Shown here: piece by piece, positions 7,210-12,318 of the stretch
Position numbering within the stretch: position 1 is the first letter of the stretch
How the letters are laid out: every line of letters begins with the position of its first letter
DNA from: TMED27 sp045106175
Lineage (GTDB): Bacteria; Pseudomonadota; Alphaproteobacteria; Micavibrionales; Micavibrionaceae
Assembly (NCBI GenBank): GCA_045106175.1
Contig: JBGCEF010000016.1
Span: forward strand, 1 to 33,958
Direction: 5' to 3'
Length of the DNA: 33,958 nt
Program-made: the position numbers and the translations under genes
The notes under the pieces: generated by a model
Database searches by the model: none
What the model was told of the DNA's origin: nothing
The model's input: only the letters and a program-made list of their open reading frames with translations

Positions 7210-8025
7210 TTATGCTTCTGCGCTTTGTGGCGATTTATTTACCGCACTTGATATAGTCTGTTGGTAGTCTTTTAGCAAGCCCCGAATTTTAACGGAATCT
7301 CCGACGATTATTATGGCCGGCGACTTTGGGCATGCTTTTGAGACATCTTCTGCGTAAGTAGCAAGGGTTGTTTCAACGACTGTTTGTTCTTCGATTGTTG
7401 CGTTTGAGACGATTGCGACCGGTGTTGACGGGTTTTTGCCGCCTTTTATTAAGTTGGATGCAACATCGGGCATTGTTTTTAATGCCATGAAGAACACGAT
7501 CACGGGGGAACTGCTGGCTAAACCGTCCCAATCGATATTGACAGGAAGTTCGCCTGTAGCGTCGCGTCCTGTGACGAAACTAACAACGTTATTAACGTCA
7601 CGGTGTGTAGTAGGGATAGATGCGTATGTAAGACCGCCGATTCCTGCGGTTACACCGGGGATGACGCGAAATTGAATATGTGATTTGGCGAGTTCAATGA
7701 CTTCTTCCCCGCCGCGACCAAAGACGAATGGGTCACCGCCTTTTAAGCGGAGCACTCGTTTGCCTGCTTTTGCATGTTTGATCATGAGAGCGGTGATTTC
7801 AGGTTGTTTCATGGAGCGAATGCCTGCGCGTTTGCCAACAAATTCCATATGTGCATTCGGGTTTGCCCAATCGAGTACATCTTCGGATACCAATGCGTCA
7901 TACATGATGACGTCGGCGTCGCTTAAACCCTTAGCTGTGAGTAGAGTCATGAGGCCAGGGTCGCCCGGTCCTGCGCCTGCAAGCCATACAGTTCCGCTTT
8001 CAAATGTAGGGAGCTTAGATCCCAC
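7210..8025 (-). CDS. cobA: Uroporphyrinogen-III C-methyltransferase (SUMT)
   Basis: 271 aa from a GTG start. It makes precorrin-2 from uroporphyrinogen III with two S-adenosylmethionine molecules, the first siroheme-specific step. WLAGAGPGDPGLMTLL (14-29) and RLKGGDPFVFGRGGEE (93-108) are the family signatures. I chose GTG 8025 because GGGAGGA (8034-8040 on the minus strand) lies 8 nt upstream, an ideal Shine-Dalgarno. ATG 8049 has none, and longer starts would run deep into cysH. It overlaps the cysH stop by 11 nt, so the two are coupled. Together with the siroheme N-domain gene it splits the functions of the fused CysG. Confidence 0.93.
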   Translation of the reverse strand: MGSKLPTFESGTVWLAGAGPGDPGLMTLLTAKGLSDADVIMYDALVSEDVLDWANPNAHMEFVGKRAGIRSMKQPEITALMIKHAKAGKRVLRLKGGDPFVFGRGGEEVIELAKSHIQFRVIPGVTAGIGGLTYASIPTTHRDVNNVVSFVTGRDATGELPVNIDWDGLASSSPVIVFFMALKTMPDVASNLIKGGKNPSTPVAIVSNATIEEQTVVETTLATYAEDVSKACPKSPAIIIVGDSVKIRGLLKDYQQTISSAVNKSPQSAEA

Positions 8026-8794
8026 CGGATGTATCCTCCCATTTTCCATCAAGGCTGTGGATGCCGCATTCTTGTTTATCGAATTGTGCCCAGCGACCAG
8101 AGCGTTTTCCTTCACCAGGTTTAGGTAGTGATGTACAAGGCATGCATCCAACAGATGAATATCCCCATTGGACCATTGGATGTTCAGGAAGGTCTTGTTT
8201 CTTCCATTCTTCATCAATCATTTCTTGGGTCCATGTGGCGATGGCATTAACCTTTACGCGTCTATCGTCATGCTCCATACGTGGCAGTAATGCACGTGAA
8301 CCGCCATGGATACGCTTACGTCCATTAATCCATGCGTCAAAGCCATGGAGGGCTTCTTCGAGTGGGACAACCTTACGTAAATAACAGCATGCATCAGGGT
8401 TGCGTAAAGCAAGGTCGCCGTCCGGATCTGTTGCTTTGATGGCGCTTGGTTCTGGAACAACGTTACGGACGTCAGTGAGGCCAAGGCGTTCAATGAGTTG
8501 GTCTCTGTATTCTAATGTCTCAGGGAAATGCTTTAGCGTATCTAAAAAAATGACGGGTGTTGCTTTATTGATTTTGGAAACTAAAGATAAAAGCAATGCT
8601 GCCTCTGTTCCAAAAGAAGAAACAAGCGCGATTTTATCTTTAAATATGTCATTGATCATGACATCCAATAGCTCGAGGCTTTTCTTCTCACCGTGCTCAG
8701 CGTTAAGCTTTAGTGTGAGGGCTTCGAGTTCTTTTATCTTTTGCGGGTCTGCCGGAGCAGCCGCAGGTGCCATATCCATTGCTTGAGGGCTCAT
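8015..8794 (-). CDS. cysH: Adenylyl-sulfate (APS) reductase, 4Fe-4S type
   Basis: Reduces APS to sulfite. ATG 8794 forms TGATG with the upstream stop and has AAAGG 9 nt before it; ATG 8803 is possible, but its Shine-Dalgarno would touch the start. From 8794 the protein has 259 aa. VSSFGTEAAL is the nucleotide-binding loop. C136-C137 in ACCYLRKV and C217/C220 in GCMPC are the four cysteines that bind a [4Fe-4S] cluster and mark APS-preferring enzymes, as opposed to the clusterless PAPS enzymes. C243 in KQECGIH is the catalytic cysteine. APS use means CysC kinase is not needed. ATP sulfurylase (cysD/cysN or sat) is not in the window. Confidence 0.93.
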   Translation of the reverse strand: MSPQAMDMAPAAAPADPQKIKELEALTLKLNAEHGEKKSLELLDVMINDIFKDKIALVSSFGTEAALLLSLVSKINKATPVIFLDTLKHFPETLEYRDQLIERLGLTDVRNVVPEPSAIKATDPDGDLALRNPDACCYLRKVVPLEEALHGFDAWINGRKRIHGGSRALLPRMEHDDRRVKVNAIATWTQEMIDEEWKKQDLPEHPMVQWGYSSVGCMPCTSLPKPGEGKRSGRWAQFDKQECGIHSLDGKWEDTSGGI

Positions 8795-9387
8795 CACAGC
8801 CATCCTTTTTCGTGTATCATATCTATGGTTTTTCTAAGGACTTTACGTCCAGGTAAACCTTCGGATCGCCATTTCTGACGGTTTTCAGCGAGAATTTCAA
8901 GTCTTTCTGCCCATTCGGGGCCGAATTTCTTTGATATATGTTTCCTGATTTGAATGCCAAGGCCCGGTGATTGTCCGTTTGTTGAGATGGAAAATAGTAA
9001 ATCGCCACGCCGCACGATGGATGGCGTGTGAAAATCGCAATAGGGGATGACGTCTTCGATGTTCACGAGGATATGGCGTTTACGACAGTGATCGGCTAAT
9101 TTTTTAGCCTTATTTTCGTCTATATCGACGATGTAGACGATATGAGCTTTGTTGAGTTCACGTTTGCTTGGCAGACGGTTATGGATGGTTGTGCCGAGGG
9201 TTTTCATTTCCTCAATGAGTTCGCTCATGCAATGACAGGGTATAGGCGCATAGATCGTCAGGTTTTTTGCGATATTGGCATCGCGTAAACCGACAAGGCG
9301 TTTTTGCGTTAGAAATTCATTCCCAACGAGAACCATGTTTGTGTATTCGGGATTTAGTACAATAGGAAACATATCACTGAATGACAT
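8794..9387 (-). CDS. cysG: Siroheme synthase N-domain (precorrin-2 dehydrogenase/ferrochelatase)
   Basis: 197 aa, corresponding to the Met8p/CysG N-terminal part that oxidises precorrin-2 with NAD and inserts iron to give siroheme, the CysI cofactor. Recognised by the Rossmann start (MVLVGNEFLTQKRLVGLRDA), the TIYAP strand end, YCDFHTPSIVRRGDLL and ISTNGQSPGLG, all in the usual order. The glycine motif is degenerate: VGNEFL where most members have VGGG. It lies between the Cys-rich small ORF (62 nt upstream) and cysH, whose start overlaps its stop. GAGAC 4 nt before the ATG is a weak Shine-Dalgarno, so translation may depend on upstream events. The symbol is used for the domain only; cysG in enterics is the fusion with SUMT. 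Confidence 0.85.
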   Translation of the reverse strand: MSFSDMFPIVLNPEYTNMVLVGNEFLTQKRLVGLRDANIAKNLTIYAPIPCHCMSELIEEMKTLGTTIHNRLPSKRELNKAHIVYIVDIDENKAKKLADHCRKRHILVNIEDVIPYCDFHTPSIVRRGDLLFSISTNGQSPGLGIQIRKHISKKFGPEWAERLEILAENRQKWRSEGLPGRKVLRKTIDMIHEKGWL

Positions 9388-9404
9388 TTAAGTCTCAATG
9401 CTTC

Positions 9405-9459
9405 AAAAGGCAAGTCCCGTTTGCTTTTATGTTGCTTTTAAACTGCGTTTTAGCAAACG
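9405..9459 (-). promoter_or_regulatory. Candidate alternative RNA hairpins between Cys-rich ORF and siroheme gene
   Basis: In the minus-strand transcript two pairings compete. Stem A: CGTTTGCT (9459-9452, the last three codons of the Cys-rich ORF and the first base of its stop) pairs perfectly over 8 bp with AGCAAACG (9425-9418). Stem B: AAAAGCAA (9428-9421) pairs with TTGCCTTTT (9413-9405), with one bulged C and a 7-nt loop, just upstream of the siroheme gene start. Both use bases 9421-9425, so they exclude each other. The arrangement resembles a leader-peptide attenuator. Stem B has only four Us, so it is not a convincing terminator. This is inference. Confidence 0.35.
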
Positions 9460-9557
9460 CATGTTTTACATGAGCAACATTTACAACCGTTGCACGCGCA
9501 ACAATCGCAACCGCAGGAACAATCACATGTTTTTGATTTTTTATCTGTATCTTTCAT
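9450..9557 (-). CDS. Cys-rich small protein: metallothionein-like or cysteine leader peptide
   Basis: A 35-codon ORF with ATG at 9557 and TAA at 9450-9452. The N-terminal ten residues are hydrophilic (MKDTDKKSKT); the remaining 25 contain 13 cysteines in CxC, CC and CxxC spacings (for example CDCSCGCDCC and CKCCSC), ending in cysteine. There are no hydrophobic or aromatic residues except one Val. This matches the composition of metallothioneins but no family I can name. It lies within the sulfur cluster, 48 nt after cysI and 62 nt before the siroheme gene, on the same strand. No Shine-Dalgarno is present; the predicted transcript would start at its ATG. It may bind metal such as Cu, Zn or Cd, store thiol, or act as a cysteine-sensing leader peptide. 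Confidence 0.75.
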   Translation of the reverse strand: MKDTDKKSKTCDCSCGCDCCACNGCKCCSCKTCVC

Positions 9558-9563
9558 ATTTAT

Positions 9564-9593
9564 ATTATAATCATAAAAGTATAATAAAATCAA
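9564..9593 (-). promoter_or_regulatory. Promoter for Cys-rich ORF, predicted leaderless
   Basis: On the minus strand TTGATT (9593-9588), an 18-nt spacer and a consensus TATAAT (9569-9564) are followed by 6 nt and then the ATG at 9557. A start 7 nt past the -10 puts the first transcribed base on the A of the start codon, giving a leaderless mRNA. That fits the lack of a Shine-Dalgarno. The region is AT-rich, so a chance match is possible. Confidence 0.5.
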
Positions 9594-9605
9594 TATGTTA
9601 CAATG

Positions 9606-11324
9606 TTACAGTTTTTTCGCAGCACCTGAGCTTTCGGCTAATTCTTTGCGGCGGTCTTCACCAATGCGATGACAAAAGTCGCCGAAGCCCTCGTTATCAT
9701 TGGCTTCTTCTTTGAATGCTGCGAAGAACGGGTCGAGAAAATTACCTATTTCTTCGATTTTTACCATGTCTGCGACTTTATGGTTGAGGCGTGTGCCTTC
9801 GAAGTCGCCGCCGATATACATTGCGTAGATATTGGGAGCGCGTCCGACGATGCCGATATCGCCCACATAGGGTCGTGAACAGCCATTTGGGCAGCCAGTG
9901 ATGCGCACGGCTAAGCGTTCTTGTTCTAGGCCATATTTTTTCATTGTTTCTGAAACCGTGGAAATAATTGGAACGCGTGCGCGCTCGCCTTCAGTTAGGG
10001 CTTTTCCGCATGTTGGTAAAGCAACGCAAGACATAGCCCAAAGTTCAACAGGGAGGTGGTCTTCTGCGAGTTCAACTTTATGTCTGCGAAGGATTTGCGT
10101 GATGTCTTCTTTTTCGCTTTCGGCGATGTCACAGAAAATCACGTCTTCGGTTGGCATTAAAATCATAGGTTTATCAAATTTTTCAGAAATTTCTCTGAAT
10201 GCATTACGGACATTGCCTTCATCACTGTTTTTGATGCGCCCTGATGTTACAGGAACGCCGATGTAAAGATTTCCATCGCCTTGATCTTGCCAGCCAAGAT
10301 GGTCTTTAACTTCTAGTTTGCCGAAATCTTTTATTGGGTCGAAGGTTTTGCCGAAATATTCTTCGATTTTTTCTTGGGCAAAATCTTGCCCTTGTTCTTC
10401 AACAACATATTTAAGGCGTGCATGTTGGCGATCACCACGGTCGCCATGGTCGCGTTGGAATTTGATTACGGCTTTGCATGCATCAACGACTTCGCCTTTG
10501 TCAACGTATCCGAGCGGTGTTGCGACGCGCGGATAGGTTGTGGCCTTGTTGTGTTTCATGCCAAATCCACCACCAATATACATGTTGTACCCTTGAACGC
10601 CGTTATCGTCATAAAGTGCGATAAGGCCAACGTCGTTAGTGAGTGCGTCGACTGTGTTATCTTCCGGGACGGCGATGGCGATTTTAAATTTACGCGGCAT
10701 CCATTTATCGCCATAGAGCGGGTCAACCTGATCTTTTGTTTCGTCTTTGATTGGCTCGTATTTTTTGCCCGATACAAAAATTTCGTGGTAACCGGTAGTT
10801 ATAGGCAGCGTTTCATCCGAGATTATCTGCGCGGTCTTTTCGATTTCTTGGTAGGCGGGTATTTTTAGCGGGCTAGGGACAGCCATAACGTTTCTGACGA
10901 CGTCACCGCATCCGCCGAGGGTGGTTAGCATGGCTTGGTTGATTTCATTTACGAGGGCGTGGATATCGCCTTTCATGACGTTATGAAATTGAATGCCTTG
11001 ACGGGATGTTACACGTAGGGTTCCGTTCGAGAATTTATCTGCTAGCGCATCTAATGCGAGGTATTGTTTGGCGGTGATGCGTCCGCCAGGTAGTTTTGCG
11101 CGCAACATCATTTCCCATTCTTTATCGAGGCCTTCTTTTTTACGTGCGGTGGCTGTGTCGCGGTTATAGCCTTGGTAAAAGCCGTGGAATTTTGTTAGCT
11201 GTTCGTCGTCGTCATGAAATTTAACAACAGAATCATCTGCGATCGTTTCTGCAATATCACCGCGTAAGCCGCGTGATGCAATTTTAACGTGTTCTACGTG
11301 GGATAAAGTTTTATCTTCTGACAT
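9606..11324 (-). CDS. cysI: Sulfite reductase hemoprotein subunit
   Basis: 572 aa, close to the CysI length. It reduces sulfite to sulfide with six electrons at a siroheme coupled to a [4Fe-4S] cluster. The cluster cysteines are C433 and C439 (SCVALPTCGKAL) and C478 and C482 (TGCPNGCSRPY); C482 bridges to the siroheme. RVTSRQGIQFHNV (104-116) is the conserved siroheme/sulfite-binding arginine region. AAGGA about 11 nt upstream serves as Shine-Dalgarno. No cysJ flavoprotein lies nearby, and a ferredoxin-NADP reductase closes the same cluster, so a ferredoxin-fed reaction is likely although the sequence is CysI-like. It is divergent from the HPt gene across 148 bp (11325-11472), which should hold the main promoter of the cluster. 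Confidence 0.93.
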   Translation of the reverse strand: MSEDKTLSHVEHVKIASRGLRGDIAETIADDSVVKFHDDDEQLTKFHGFYQGYNRDTATARKKEGLDKEWEMMLRAKLPGGRITAKQYLALDALADKFSNGTLRVTSRQGIQFHNVMKGDIHALVNEINQAMLTTLGGCGDVVRNVMAVPSPLKIPAYQEIEKTAQIISDETLPITTGYHEIFVSGKKYEPIKDETKDQVDPLYGDKWMPRKFKIAIAVPEDNTVDALTNDVGLIALYDDNGVQGYNMYIGGGFGMKHNKATTYPRVATPLGYVDKGEVVDACKAVIKFQRDHGDRGDRQHARLKYVVEEQGQDFAQEKIEEYFGKTFDPIKDFGKLEVKDHLGWQDQGDGNLYIGVPVTSGRIKNSDEGNVRNAFREISEKFDKPMILMPTEDVIFCDIAESEKEDITQILRRHKVELAEDHLPVELWAMSCVALPTCGKALTEGERARVPIISTVSETMKKYGLEQERLAVRITGCPNGCSRPYVGDIGIVGRAPNIYAMYIGGDFEGTRLNHKVADMVKIEEIGNFLDPFFAAFKEEANDNEGFGDFCHRIGEDRRKELAESSGAAKKL

Positions 11325-11416
11325 ATCAAGTTCATTCCTTAACCGTTTAACAGTAATGATTTATGTGTTTTATGGTTATTTTTCAAGGTAATTGTATAAT
11401 GCATTTTGTATGCAGG

Positions 11417-11437
11417 GCTTTTTTAGCGCTAAAAAGC
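11417..11437. repeat. Inverted repeat in cysI/HPt divergent region
   Basis: GCTTTTTTAGC (11417-11427) is followed directly by GCTAAAAAGC (11428-11437), an inverted repeat with a single extra T. As DNA it is a near-palindrome that a dimeric regulator could bind; as RNA it has almost no loop, so a terminator is unlikely. It lies about 90 nt upstream of cysI and 36 nt upstream of the HPt gene. A TATAAT is also visible near 11393-11398. Function unknown. Confidence 0.35.
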
Positions 11438-11472
11438 GTGTAAAATTTAAAGTCATATTTTAGGAGGGCTTT

Positions 11473-11820
11473 ATGAGTTCGGATATTTGTATGGATGCTG
11501 TTGAACAGATTAAAGATCTTATGGGGGATAAATTCCCTGGGCTTGTTGAGACATATCTTCGATCTAATCGTGTGCATGTGGAGAATTTACGAAAGGCTTT
11601 AGAGGCAGGTGATGCTCAGAGTATTGTTGATGCGGCGCATCCGATGAAGTCATCTGCGGGCAATATGGGGTTGGTAGGTCTTTCTCACAATGCGCAAGAG
11701 TTGGAACAGAGCGCGAAAGACGTTGTCAACGGGCAGGGAGCCGTAAGTGATTTAGAAGAGCTGATTCATCTGGTTGAGAAGCAGTTTAACGCCGGTGAAG
11801 CGTTCTTTAATAGTCTTTAG
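11473..11820 (+). CDS. Histidine phosphotransfer (HPt) domain protein
   Basis: A stand-alone 115-aa HPt protein, an intermediate that carries phosphate between a hybrid sensor kinase and a response regulator. H56 in AAHPMKSSAGNMGL is the phosphorylated histidine; the surrounding pattern AH-x-x-K-S/G-S-A matches the family. It is all-helical and cytoplasmic, with no other domain. AGGAGGG at 11462-11468 is a near-perfect Shine-Dalgarno, suggesting high translation. It converges on a single-domain response regulator and overlaps it by 4 nt, and the pair may form one phosphorelay. No kinase is in the window. Confidence 0.9.
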   Translation: MSSDICMDAVEQIKDLMGDKFPGLVETYLRSNRVHVENLRKALEAGDAQSIVDAAHPMKSSAGNMGLVGLSHNAQELEQSAKDVVNGQGAVSDLEELIHLVEKQFNAGEAFFNSL

Positions 11821-12209
11821 CTCTCGAAACCTATGGTTAAAGGTAAGATTTTTTGTAGTCGTGAAATAAGGGTTTCTTGGTCTATTGGTTTAACCATGTA
11901 ATCATTTGCGCCAAGCAAAAGGCATTCCGATACATTTGATATATCTGTAACAGCGGTTAACATTAAAATTGGAATGTTTTTGGTGTTCTGATTAGATTTG
12001 AGGCGTTTTAGTGTTTCACGCCCGTCCATTTCTGGCATTAATACATCTAATATAATGCCATCAAAATCGTTGATTTGATCAAGTTTTTCTATTGCTTTTA
12101 AACCGTTATAGGTTGGTTCACTTTCATAACCATTTTGTTTTAGGATTTCTGTTAAAATTTCGACAGTCGTTTCTTCATCATCAACGATCAGGATTTTTTG
12201 TTTAGGCAT
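11817..12209 (-). CDS. Single-domain response regulator (CheY-like receiver)
   Basis: 130 aa, only a receiver domain. The acidic pocket is D10/D11 (ILIVDDEE), the phosphoacceptor is D55 (IILDVLMPEMDG), the switch Thr is T85 (ILMLTA), and K107 (YMVKPID) is the invariant lysine. No output domain is present, so it should act through protein contacts, for example on an HPt, the motor or a kinase. It lies 109 nt downstream of glnD on the same strand and converges on the HPt gene. The start is preceded by GAGAC, a weak Shine-Dalgarno. The intervening 12210-12318 is AT-rich, without a clear terminator. Confidence 0.93.
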   Translation of the reverse strand: MPKQKILIVDDEETTVEILTEILKQNGYESEPTYNGLKAIEKLDQINDFDGIILDVLMPEMDGRETLKRLKSNQNTKNIPILMLTAVTDISNVSECLLLGANDYMVKPIDQETLISRLQKILPLTIGFES

Positions 12210-12318
12210 TTAAAGTCTCGTATCAATTTCTCTTTAATCATACTTATTTTTTTTGATTTTACGATTTTGTTTTGAAAAACTGCACACGCCTGAATTGTTT
12301 TCTTGTTTATTTTGCGTT

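Noticed and set aside
8026..8217. Longer N-terminus for the SUMT gene, starting at 8217 or 8049
   Set aside because: The extension lies inside cysH in another frame, is not SUMT-like and has no good Shine-Dalgarno. GTG 8025 has GGGAGGA 8 nt upstream and gives the normal family length.
9405..9428. Intrinsic terminator before the siroheme gene
   Set aside because: The stem has a bulge and only four Us follow, so as a terminator it is weak. It was kept only as part of the alternative pairing idea.
10374..10868. 164-codon plus-strand frame inside cysI
   Set aside because: It is antisense to the well-supported cysI, reads as Cys/Val/Phe-rich sequence with no family, and has no Shine-Dalgarno; it is a shadow caused by codon bias.
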